From assembly GCA_900551235.1 (NCBI GenBank), contig URUU01000056.1, positions 1 through 11,355 of the forward strand: a DNA stretch of 11,355 nucleotides. Direction: 5' to 3'. The notes under the pieces are model-generated. The model made no database searches, had not been told where the DNA came from, and was given only the letters and a program-made list of their open reading frames with translations. Every line of letters begins with the position of its first letter. The first letter of the stretch is position 1. This DNA is from an uncultured Lachnospiraceae bacterium. Lineage in GTDB: Bacteria > Bacillota > Clostridia > Lachnospirales > Lachnospiraceae. This document shows, one piece after another, positions 5,833 to 11,355 of this stretch. Both the position numbers and the translations under genes were made by a program.

Positions 5833-5876
5833 GTGAAAAATGCCGTTTCATCATCTCCCGGATGATAAAACGACAT
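5833..5876 (-). terminator. Intrinsic terminator of dapB
   Basis: About 20 bases after the dapB stop the minus strand forms a 16-pair stem (arms 5861-5876 and 5840-5855, two G-T pairs) with the five-base loop CGGGA, followed by TTTTT. This is a strong Rho-independent terminator that separates dapB from the lipoprotein gene. Confidence 0.85.
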
Positions 5877-5895
5877 TCTGGATTTTCTGTTGCTT

Positions 5896-6660
5896 TTATG
5901 CGTTCGCTGCGATCACATCCTGCATATCATACAGTCCCGGTTCTTTGCCTGCCAAGAATTTTGCTGCCTGAACAGCACCTTTTCCGAAGACTGCTTTTGA
6001 ATATGCCGTATGTTTAAATTCGATCACTTCGTCTGTTCCGGCGAAGATCACTTCATGTTCACCTACGATATTGCCGCCGCGTACTGCTGAAATACCAATT
6101 TCCTTCGGATCACGTTCTTCTCTGCGGTCACTTCTGTCATAAGTATAATGATAGGCATTTCCCAGTGCTTCATTCATACTGTCTGCCAGTGCCAGTGCAG
6201 TTCCGCTCGGTGCATCCAGTTTATGTCTGTGATGCTTTTCTACGATCTCCATGTCAAATCCTGCCTCTGCCAGCACTTTTGCGGCACTCTTTAACAGATT
6301 CAGCAGTGTGTTGATACCAAGAGACATATTTGCAGACTTGAGGACTGCTGTTTTCTTCGCAGTATCTGCCACCTTTTGAAGCTGTTTCTTTGAAAGACCT
6401 GTGGTGCAGACTACCACCGGAAGCTTGTTTGCTCCGCAGTAGTCAAGCAGTGCATCCTCAGCTTTTGCAGATGCGAAATCGATCACAACATCTGCTTCTT
6501 CTTTGCACTCCTCCAGGCATTTATATACGGGATATTCCATTTTTCCATTATCAAACGGATCGATACCTGCTACGATCTGTGCATCTTCATCCTCTTTTAC
6601 GAGCTGTGAAATGACCTGACCCATGTGTCCGCAGCAGCCATGCATAATGATTTTTACCAT
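5896..6660 (-). CDS. dapB: 4-hydroxy-tetrahydrodipicolinate reductase
   Basis: This enzyme reduces the DapA product to tetrahydrodipicolinate with NAD(P)H in the diaminopimelate/lysine pathway, in the cytoplasm. The 254-residue protein has the usual length. It begins with the Rossmann nucleotide loop HGCCGHMGQ (residues 7-15) and contains ADVVIDFAS (57-64), VVVCTTGLS (82-90) and NMSLGINTLLNLL. The DapB signature EKHHRHKLDAPSGTA (141-155) holds the catalytic His and Lys. C-terminal GISAVRGGNIVGEHEVIF and FKHTAYSKAVFGKGA complete the substrate domain. It follows dapA by 79 bases in the same direction with a GAGG site before the ATG. It should share the riboswitch-controlled transcript, possibly with help from an internal promoter, and ends at a strong terminator. 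Confidence 0.97.
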   Translation of the reverse strand: MVKIIMHGCCGHMGQVISQLVKEDEDAQIVAGIDPFDNGKMEYPVYKCLEECKEEADVVIDFASAKAEDALLDYCGANKLPVVVCTTGLSKKQLQKVADTAKKTAVLKSANMSLGINTLLNLLKSAAKVLAEAGFDMEIVEKHHRHKLDAPSGTALALADSMNEALGNAYHYTYDRSDRREERDPKEIGISAVRGGNIVGEHEVIFAGTDEVIEFKHTAYSKAVFGKGAVQAAKFLAGKEPGLYDMQDVIAANA

Positions 6661-6709
6661 TGCTTTTTCCTCTCTTTCATGTAAGGATAATTCCTGCGAA
6701 TTGCTCCGT

Positions 6710-6739
6710 TATATACTAACTCTCGCAATTCTATATCAA
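6710..6739 (-). promoter_or_regulatory. Possible internal promoter before dapB
   Basis: In the dapA-dapB gap the minus strand has TTGATA (6734-6739), an 18-base spacer and TATATA (6710-6715). If active, it would give dapB some expression independent of the lysine riboswitch. A GAATTGC / GCAATTC inverted repeat lies across the same gap (6700-6729 region). Agreement with the -10 consensus is only moderate. Confidence 0.3.
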
Positions 6740-7633
6740 TTATTCAGCCAGTGTAATGCCGAACTTCTTCATCTCTTCTGCCAGTTTTGCTGCATGTCCC
6801 TCTTCCATCTCGGAGAGCGGTCCGCGAAGCGGTCCGACTTCTTTTCCCATCAGATTGAGTGCTTTTTTCACAGGGATCGGGTTTACTTCGCTGAACAGCG
6901 CATGGATCATCGGCAGTGCTTTCAACTGCAGATCACAGCTTTCTTTTACTTTTCCTTCATTATAAAGAGCAACGATGTCATGTGCTTCTTTTGGTGCTAC
7001 ATTGGAAAGTACAGAAATCACACCTTTGGCTCCAAGAGACATCAGCGGTACGATCTGGTCATCATTTCCGGAATACAGATCAATGCATCCGTCTGCCATC
7101 TGCATCAGGGTTGCTACCTGTGAAATATCTCCGCTTGCTTCTTTGATCGCTACGATATTTTCTACATTTTTTGCAAGATATACAGCAGTCTGCGGCTGAA
7201 TGTTGCAGCCGGTTCTGCTCGGTACGTTATAAAGAACGATCGGCAGTTTTACGGATTCTGCGATCGCTGTATAATGCGCGATCAGTCCGTTCTGTGTTGC
7301 TTTATTATAATAAGGTGTTACCAGAAGAAGTGCATCTGCTCCTGCTTTCTCTGCTTCCTGTGAAAGATAGATGGCAGTTGCTGTGCAGTTGGAACCGGTT
7401 CCGGCGATAACCGGGATTCTCTTTGCCACTTTTTCAACTGTATAACGGATCACATCCAGATGTTCTTCGTGTGTCAGTGTAGATGATTCTCCGGTGGTCC
7501 CGCAGATAATGATGGCGTCTGTTCCGCCTGCGATCTGCTCTTCCAGAATCTCACTTAATTTTTCGTAGTTTACGTCTCCGTTTTCATGCATCGGTGTTAC
7601 AATCGCTACACCTGCTCCTGTAAAAATAGCCAT
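6740..7633 (-). CDS. dapA: 4-hydroxy-tetrahydrodipicolinate synthase
   Basis: This class I aldolase-type enzyme condenses pyruvate with aspartate semialdehyde, the first step specific to diaminopimelate and lysine. The 297-residue protein has standard length and a TIM-barrel layout. The pyruvate-binding loop CGTTGES is at residues 44-50, PYYNK at 107-111, the catalytic Tyr135 lies in LYNVPSRTG, and the Schiff-base Lys164 lies in VAIKEASGD. SLGAKGVISVLSNVAPKEA and the PVKKALNLMG region are also typical. AGGAGG lies seven bases before the ATG at 7633. It is the first gene behind the promoter, lysine riboswitch and terminator at 7671-8007, with dapB next. Lysine should repress it at the level of transcription termination. 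All catalytic residues I can place are present. Confidence 0.97.
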   Translation of the reverse strand: MAIFTGAGVAIVTPMHENGDVNYEKLSEILEEQIAGGTDAIIICGTTGESSTLTHEEHLDVIRYTVEKVAKRIPVIAGTGSNCTATAIYLSQEAEKAGADALLLVTPYYNKATQNGLIAHYTAIAESVKLPIVLYNVPSRTGCNIQPQTAVYLAKNVENIVAIKEASGDISQVATLMQMADGCIDLYSGNDDQIVPLMSLGAKGVISVLSNVAPKEAHDIVALYNEGKVKESCDLQLKALPMIHALFSEVNPIPVKKALNLMGKEVGPLRGPLSEMEEGHAAKLAEEMKKFGITLAE

Positions 7634-7670
7634 AATTATTCCTCCTACTCTGAAATGGCTGAAACGCTGT

Positions 7671-7700
7671 AAAAAAGGGCAAACCCGATCAGGTCTGCCC
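7671..7700 (-). terminator. Terminator controlled by the lysine riboswitch
   Basis: The minus strand reads GGGCAGACC, a six-base loop, GGTTTGCCC, then TTTTTT: a nine-pair stem with one G-T pair. It lies between the riboswitch aptamer and the dapA start, as expected for the expression platform. A competing hairpin, AAAGAAT (7730-7736) with ATTCTTT (7702-7708), and a possible CTG/CAG extension reaching into the 5' arm of the terminator, is a candidate antiterminator. Confidence 0.85.
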
Positions 7701-7738
7701 CAAAGAATCCATAAATAATAAATAACTGTATTCTTTCA

Positions 7739-7903
7739 GATAGCGCCCCATCGTCTCTCGATGACAGTCATAGAGTTCTTAGCTCCATGCCCAAGCTGCA
7801 AGCTTCAGGTGCAATCCAGCTTTCGGCGTTTTCCCCTTTTGGCCACCTTCGCCTGTACCTGAATACATCGGATGGCTTACTCTTGAAACACGCAACCTCT
7901 ATC
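7739..7903 (-). promoter_or_regulatory. Lysine riboswitch (L box) controlling dapA
   Basis: The minus strand from 7903 to 7739 carries the conserved core of the lysine aptamer. GATAGAGG opens stem P1, followed by CAAGAGTAAGCC (P2 loop E/kink-turn region), GGCGAAGGTGGCCAAAAGGG with the P3/P4 elements, and CGCCGAAAGCTGG. Then come GAACTCTATGACTGTCA, the GAGAGACGATGGGGC segment, and GCGCTATC, which closes P1 with GATAG/CTATC. It is followed by a terminator and dapA, the classic target. Binding of lysine to the nascent leader should stabilise P1 and allow the terminator to form. I identified it from the conserved bases and stem symmetry; a covariance-model search for the lysine family would confirm it. 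Confidence 0.95.
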
Positions 7904-7978
7904 AAATATTATCGCAATCGCTTGTTATACCACGATCACGATTCGCAGATCTTGAAAATCTGCTCACATTTATTTATT

Positions 7979-8007
7979 ATCTTATCATTGTCAAAATATA
8001 TTGTCAA
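7979..8007 (-). promoter_or_regulatory. Promoter of the dapA leader
   Basis: The minus strand has a perfect -35 TTGACA (8002-8007), a 17-base spacer and the -10 TAAGAT (7979-7984). Transcription would start near 7970, about 65 bases before the riboswitch core. A second TTGACA (7988-7993) lies inside the spacer. A small GCAGAT-ATCTGC hairpin (7945-7963) lies in the leader before the aptamer. Confidence 0.65.
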
Positions 8008-8018
8008 CTGCTGAACGG

Positions 8019-8510
8019 TTACTTTTTATATGCCGTCACCATTTCCGTCACTTCATCTGCATACTTCCACAATTCTTTTGCCGGATAAATCCCGGTCAGA
8101 ATCAGAGTTGTCAACTCACCTTTTGCCTCAAACAATGCATGCAGTTCTTCTGCTTCTATGACACCTGCCTCCACAAGTCCCAGAACTTCATCCAGGATCA
8201 GCACATCACACTCTTCCGTAACCAGTACTTTTCGTGCAAAGTTAAGTGCATTTCTGAGATTCTTGATTTCTTCTGCTTTTTCTGAATCCGGAAGCTGTTC
8301 GAAAGCTTCCTCCGATTTCTGAAACCGAAACAGTTTGATTTCCGGCTCCAGTCTCTGTACGAACCCTATCTCTTCTGCATTTCTTTCTTTCATGAACTGT
8401 ATAATGATAACGCTTCTCCCCTGACTTGCCTCTCGTATCCCCTGGCCCATCGCTGCGGTGGTTTTCCCCTTCCCTTCACCACAGTAAATATGTATCGAAC
8501 CTTTATCCAT
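8019..8510 (-). CDS. cobO: Corrinoid (cob(I)yrinic acid a,c-diamide) adenosyltransferase, CobO/BtuR family
   Basis: This enzyme transfers the 5'-deoxyadenosyl group of ATP to cob(I)alamin or its precursors, making the coenzyme form of vitamin B12. The 163-residue product begins MDKGSIHIYCGEGKGKTTAA, with the P-loop GEGKGKTT at residues 11-18. It continues with VIIIQFMK (35-41) and the Walker B strand CDVLILDEVLGLVEAG (101-116), then LILTG near 136-140, all as in CobO/BtuR. It is shorter than enterobacterial BtuR, as is common in Clostridia. Start ATG 8510 has GAGGTG five bases upstream; an in-frame upstream start at 8561 lies before the promoter -10 and is unlikely. No other B12 gene is nearby, so it may serve salvage. 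Confidence 0.88.
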   Translation of the reverse strand: MDKGSIHIYCGEGKGKTTAAMGQGIREASQGRSVIIIQFMKERNAEEIGFVQRLEPEIKLFRFQKSEEAFEQLPDSEKAEEIKNLRNALNFARKVLVTEECDVLILDEVLGLVEAGVIEAEELHALFEAKGELTTLILTGIYPAKELWKYADEVTEMVTAYKK

Positions 8511-8549
8511 TATGCACCTCGTTAAAAATATTTCACGCATCTTTGATAA

Positions 8550-8578
8550 GTTATACACCATTTCTTTCTAAAAAGCAA
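8550..8578 (-). promoter_or_regulatory. Promoter of the adenosyltransferase gene
   Basis: On the minus strand -35 TTGCTT (8573-8578), a 17-base spacer and -10 TATAAC (8550-8555) place transcription start near 8543, about 33 bases before the start codon. The short leader leaves no room for a cobalamin riboswitch. Confidence 0.6.
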
Positions 8579-8602
8579 GAAAATCTATCTTTCAACCCTT
8601 GC
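8570..8602 (-). terminator. Possible weak terminator after the SSB-like gene
   Basis: GCAAG (8598-8602) can pair with CTTGC (8575-8579) on the minus strand, with two further G-T pairs and an inner GAAA/TTTC pairing, followed by five T (8570-8574). The loop is large and the stem short. The 3' arm and T run are also the -35 region of the next promoter. Confidence 0.3.
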
Positions 8603-8603
8603 A

Positions 8604-9227
8604 TCAGATGTACTCAAGTTTGCTTACGGAAACTTCATAGGCCACGCGCTTCTGCGCTTCTTCTCCCTCCAGTTTTTTCACATATTCACGGCTCTGGATG
8701 CGGCCCCAGATCTGTACATGACCTCCGACTTCAAATCCCGCTGCAAATCGGGCATTCCTGCCCCAGCAGATACACGGAATATAATCTGATTTTCCATATG
8801 GACGGTTGACCGCGATCAGCATATCTGCAATCTCCCTGCCAAGTGGTGTCTTGCGGTAAACCGGTGTTTTGCAGATATAACCATCCAGAAAGATCTGATT
8901 CGTTTTAGCCTTATCGGTCTCTTCTTCCACAAAACTGATCTCTCTTGCAAAAACAGAAAGCACCAGACGGTTTCTTTTTTCTTCATGCCGGTTGTAAGAA
9001 CGGAACTGTCCGCTGATCTGTACAAACTCACCGCGGTAATCTTTGTTCACGTCAATCAGTCGCTCCGAGATCATAACCGGTATGCAGTCGGAACAGTCAC
9101 TGAGTCTTTTCACCAGGATATCTACCATATAAAAGCCTTCTCCAAAGACTTCATGGCTGAAAACAAAAGAGGATGCCACCTCTCCAATGATCGATACCTG
9201 GTTGTTTTCAATAATCTTATCTGCCAT
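8604..9227 (-). CDS. SSB-like single-stranded DNA-binding protein with two OB folds
   Basis: The 207-residue protein contains two SSB-type OB folds in tandem. The first (about residues 8-105) shows NQVSIIGEVASSFVFSHEVF, a strand VDILVKRLS, and GEFVQISGQFRSYNRHEEKR with VLSVFAREI. The second (about 112-206) shows FLDGYICKTPVYRKTPLGRE, DMLIAVNRPYG, YIPCICWGRNARFAAGF and GGHVQIWGRIQSREY, with the G-R-I-Q-S-R-E-Y stretch typical of SSB strand 4-5. It lacks the acidic D-D-I-P-F tail of housekeeping SSB, so it is probably an accessory single-stranded DNA-binding protein found in Clostridia, not the main SSB. GGGAG lies about 12 bases before the ATG. It is divergent from typA. Confidence 0.78.
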   Translation of the reverse strand: MADKIIENNQVSIIGEVASSFVFSHEVFGEGFYMVDILVKRLSDCSDCIPVMISERLIDVNKDYRGEFVQISGQFRSYNRHEEKRNRLVLSVFAREISFVEEETDKAKTNQIFLDGYICKTPVYRKTPLGREIADMLIAVNRPYGKSDYIPCICWGRNARFAAGFEVGGHVQIWGRIQSREYVKKLEGEEAQKRVAYEVSVSKLEYI

Positions 9228-9463
9228 AAATAATTGTTCTCCCTTCCCTATGAAGCTTCTTTTTGTATTTTTCCGGTTCTCCCATCTGAGATACCGTATA
9301 TCTTTTATATATTCGTTTTCCTATTTTAATATGTCTGTTTTTCGGTTTTTCTTCAAAAATTTTTTAAATCCCTTGTAATCTGGGAAAAATGTGATAAACT
9401 CTGTAGTGGTTTAGACACGAAAAACGATAAAACAACATATACAAAAGGAAGAGTGTATTATTT
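9228..9463. promoter_or_regulatory. Divergent intergenic region between the SSB-like gene and typA
   Basis: This AT-rich stretch must hold both promoters. For typA the best plus-strand candidate is an extended -10, TGT-GATAAA (9390-9398), with a poor -35 around 9370-9378. GGAAG about 12 bases before the typA ATG is its ribosome binding site. For the SSB gene the minus strand offers only vague TATA-like runs near 9290-9320. No hairpin or riboswitch is evident. Confidence 0.35.
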
Positions 9464-11287
9464 ATGATTAGAGAAGATGTACGCAACATTGCCATTATCG
9501 CACACGTTGACCACGGCAAGACTACATTAGTAGATGAACTGCTCAAACAGAGCGGTGTATTCCGTGCAAATCAGGAAGTAGCCGAGCGTGTCATGGACAG
9601 CAACGACATTGAACGTGAACGTGGTATTACTATTTTATCCAAAAATACCGCTGTATTTTACAAAGATACAAAAATCAATATCATTGACACTCCGGGACAT
9701 GCAGATTTCGGCGGTGAGGTGGAACGTGTACTGAAAATGGTAAACGGCGTTATCCTCGTGGTAGATGCTTTCGAGGGTGCCATGCCTCAGACAAAATTCG
9801 TTCTGCGTAAGGCACTGGATCTGGATCTGCCTGTTATTGTCTGTATCAACAAAATTGACCGTCCGGAAGCAAGACCGGATGAAGTCATCGATGAAATCCT
9901 GGAACTGTTCATGGATCTGGATGCTTCCGACGAACAGCTTGACTGCCCGTTTGTTTATGCTTCTGCAAAAGGCGGTTATGCAACTTTAAGTCTGGATGAC
10001 GAGCCAAAAGACATGGTTCCGCTGTTCGAGACGATCTTAAATTATATTCCTGCTCCGCAGGGTGATGAAACTGCAGGAACTCAGGTTCTGATCAGTACCA
10101 TCGATTACAATGAATACGTTGGACGTATCGGTGTTGGTAAAGTAGATAACGGAACCATCCGTGTCAACCAGGACTGCGTTCTTGTCAACCACCACGATCC
10201 GGACAAACAGAAAAAAGTAAAGATCAGCAAGCTGTATGAGTTTGATGGTCTGAATAAAGTAGAAGTAACCGAAGCAACGATCGGTTCGATCGTAGCGATC
10301 TCCGGTATCGCTGATCTGCACATCGGTGATACACTCTGCTCCCCGGATCATGTAGAAGCAATCCCGTTCCAGAAGATCTCTGAGCCGACGATCGCCATGC
10401 ATTTCATCGTAAATGACAGTCCTCTCGCCGGAAGAGACGGTAAATTTATCACTTCCCGCCACCTGCGCGACCGTCTGTTCAAGGAATTGAACACAGACGT
10501 CAGCCTGCGTGTAGAGGAAACAGAGACAACCGAATCCTTCAAGGTTTCCGGCCGTGGTGAGCTTCATCTTTCCGTACTGATCGAGAATATGCGCCGTGAA
10601 GGTTATGAATTTGCCGTAAGCAAAGCAGAAGTTCTGTACAAAACAGATGAACGCGGCAAGAAATTAGAGCCAATGGAGCTGGTTTATGTGGATGTTCCGG
10701 AAGAATTCTCCGGTACCGTTATCCAGAAACTGTCTCTTAGAAAAGGTGAACTGCAGGGTATGAGCGTTGCCAGCAGCGGCTACACAAGACTGGAATTCTG
10801 CATCCCTTCCCGCGGACTGATCGGTTACCGCGGAGAATTTATGACCGATACAAAAGGTAACGGCATCATGAATACCATGTTTGACGGCTATGCACCTTAT
10901 AAAGGTGATATCCAGTACCGCAAGCAGGGCTCCCTGATCGCATTCGAGGACGGCGAATCCGTAACTTACGGTCTGTTCAGTGCTCAGGAACGTGGCACCC
11001 TGTTCATCGGACCTGGTGAAAAAGTTTACTCCGGTATGGTCATCGGACAGAACGGTAAGGCAGAGGACATCGAGCTGAATGTCTGCAAGAGCAAACATCT
11101 GACCAACACCCGTGCTTCCGGATCTGACGATGCCCTGAAACTGACACCGCCTAAGATCCTCAGTCTGGAAGAAGCCCTGGACTTCATCGATACTGACGAA
11201 CTTCTGGAAGTAACACCGAACCATCTGCGCATCCGTAAGAAGATCCTCGATCCGAAGCTGAGGAAGAGAGCTTCCTTTAAAAAATAA
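9464..11287 (+). CDS. typA: Translational GTPase TypA/BipA
   Basis: TypA/BipA is a ribosome-associated GTPase related to EF-G and LepA, needed for ribosome assembly and growth under stress. The 607-residue protein has the family length. All GTPase motifs are present: G1 AHVDHGKT (residues 13-20), G2 RERGIT (51-56), G3 DTPGHADF (75-82), G4 NKIDRPEARP (129-138) and G5 SAKGG (167-171). Domain II is around 200-300. EF-G-like domains III and V follow, with VSGRGELHLSVLIENMRREG and SRGLIGYRGEFMTDTKGNG. The BipA-specific C-terminal domain has YKGDIQYRKQGSLIAFEDGE, NVCKSKHLTNTRASGSDDAL and NHLRIRKKILDP. The frame is intact from ATG 9464 to TAA 11287. It stands alone on the plus strand, divergent from the SSB-like gene. 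Confidence 0.98.
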   Translation: MIREDVRNIAIIAHVDHGKTTLVDELLKQSGVFRANQEVAERVMDSNDIERERGITILSKNTAVFYKDTKINIIDTPGHADFGGEVERVLKMVNGVILVVDAFEGAMPQTKFVLRKALDLDLPVIVCINKIDRPEARPDEVIDEILELFMDLDASDEQLDCPFVYASAKGGYATLSLDDEPKDMVPLFETILNYIPAPQGDETAGTQVLISTIDYNEYVGRIGVGKVDNGTIRVNQDCVLVNHHDPDKQKKVKISKLYEFDGLNKVEVTEATIGSIVAISGIADLHIGDTLCSPDHVEAIPFQKISEPTIAMHFIVNDSPLAGRDGKFITSRHLRDRLFKELNTDVSLRVEETETTESFKVSGRGELHLSVLIENMRREGYEFAVSKAEVLYKTDERGKKLEPMELVYVDVPEEFSGTVIQKLSLRKGELQGMSVASSGYTRLEFCIPSRGLIGYRGEFMTDTKGNGIMNTMFDGYAPYKGDIQYRKQGSLIAFEDGESVTYGLFSAQERGTLFIGPGEKVYSGMVIGQNGKAEDIELNVCKSKHLTNTRASGSDDALKLTPPKILSLEEALDFIDTDELLEVTPNHLRIRKKILDPKLRKRASFKK

Positions 11288-11355
11288 AAATTTACGGTGA
11301 TTTCCTGGCAGGTGTAAGGTGTTGAAATGCCGAGCATTTTATCAGGATGCTGTCT

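Noticed and set aside
5481..6017. Plus-strand frame of 178 codons across the lipoprotein start and dapB end
   Set aside because: It runs through a strong terminator and two real genes on the other strand and has no family features.
8511..8561. N-terminal extension of the adenosyltransferase to position 8561
   Set aside because: The extension would start upstream of the predicted -10 and lacks a ribosome binding site; ATG 8510 has GAGGTG at good spacing and puts the P-loop at the usual position.
10037..10567. Minus-strand frame of 176 codons inside typA
   Set aside because: typA is intact with all GTPase motifs; this is its antisense shadow.
11320..11345. Small AAATGC-CGA-GCATTT hairpin after typA
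   Set aside because: The stem is short and AT-rich with a three-base loop and no proper T run, and the window ends too soon to judge a terminator.
1..11355. CRISPR array, tRNA or rRNA genes, complete insertion sequence
   Set aside because: I saw no regularly spaced repeats, no cloverleaf-like sequence, no conserved rRNA sequence and no transposase with both ends.

Overview
The window looks like a chromosomal segment from a gut Clostridia, most likely a Lachnospiraceae relative (Blautia, Dorea or Mediterraneibacter type). The reasons are moderate GC in the housekeeping part, strong AGGAGG-type ribosome binding sites, a classical lysine riboswitch in front of dapA, a two-OB-fold SSB-like protein, and remnants of clostridial mobile elements. 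This placement is an inference from gene content and style; the sequence contains no rRNA marker.

The window has two halves. Positions 1 to about 3780 are an accessory, scarred region. Positions 1 to about 1625 are clearly more GC-rich than the rest and carry a tight minus-strand operon: a small helix-turn-helix protein, an ECF-like sigma factor, a two-helix membrane protein, and a multi-helix membrane protein that runs off the left edge. The last two junctions overlap by exactly 14 bases each. Two adjacent hairpins and a good promoter lie at the composition boundary. From about 1634 to 3780 is a chain of broken pieces, all on the minus strand: a decayed small gene, a methyltransferase whose C-terminus has been replaced by an excisionase-like tail, a 5'-truncated membrane protein, an IS4-type transposase fragment with an internal stop, and a fragment of a large secreted carbohydrate-active protein that begins directly after the ybaK stop codon.

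Positions 3780 to 11355 are an orderly housekeeping region. On the minus strand, read in the direction of transcription: an SSB-like protein; a cob(I)alamin/corrinoid adenosyltransferase with its own promoter; then a promoter, a lysine riboswitch and a terminator that control dapA and dapB, the first two committed steps of lysine/diaminopimelate synthesis; a strong terminator after dapB; a lipoprotein with two copies of a small beta-rich domain; and a two-gene unit of a flavodoxin-like protein and a YbaK-type aminoacyl-tRNA deacylase. Divergent from the SSB gene, on the plus strand, lies typA/bipA, a translational GTPase.

The best supported regulatory element is the lysine riboswitch: high lysine should favour the terminator at 7671-7700 and shut off dapA and dapB. 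The most unusual observations are the methyltransferase/excisionase chimera, the overlapping sigma/membrane-protein operon on the GC-rich island, and the run of deletion junctions between 2036 and 3780.
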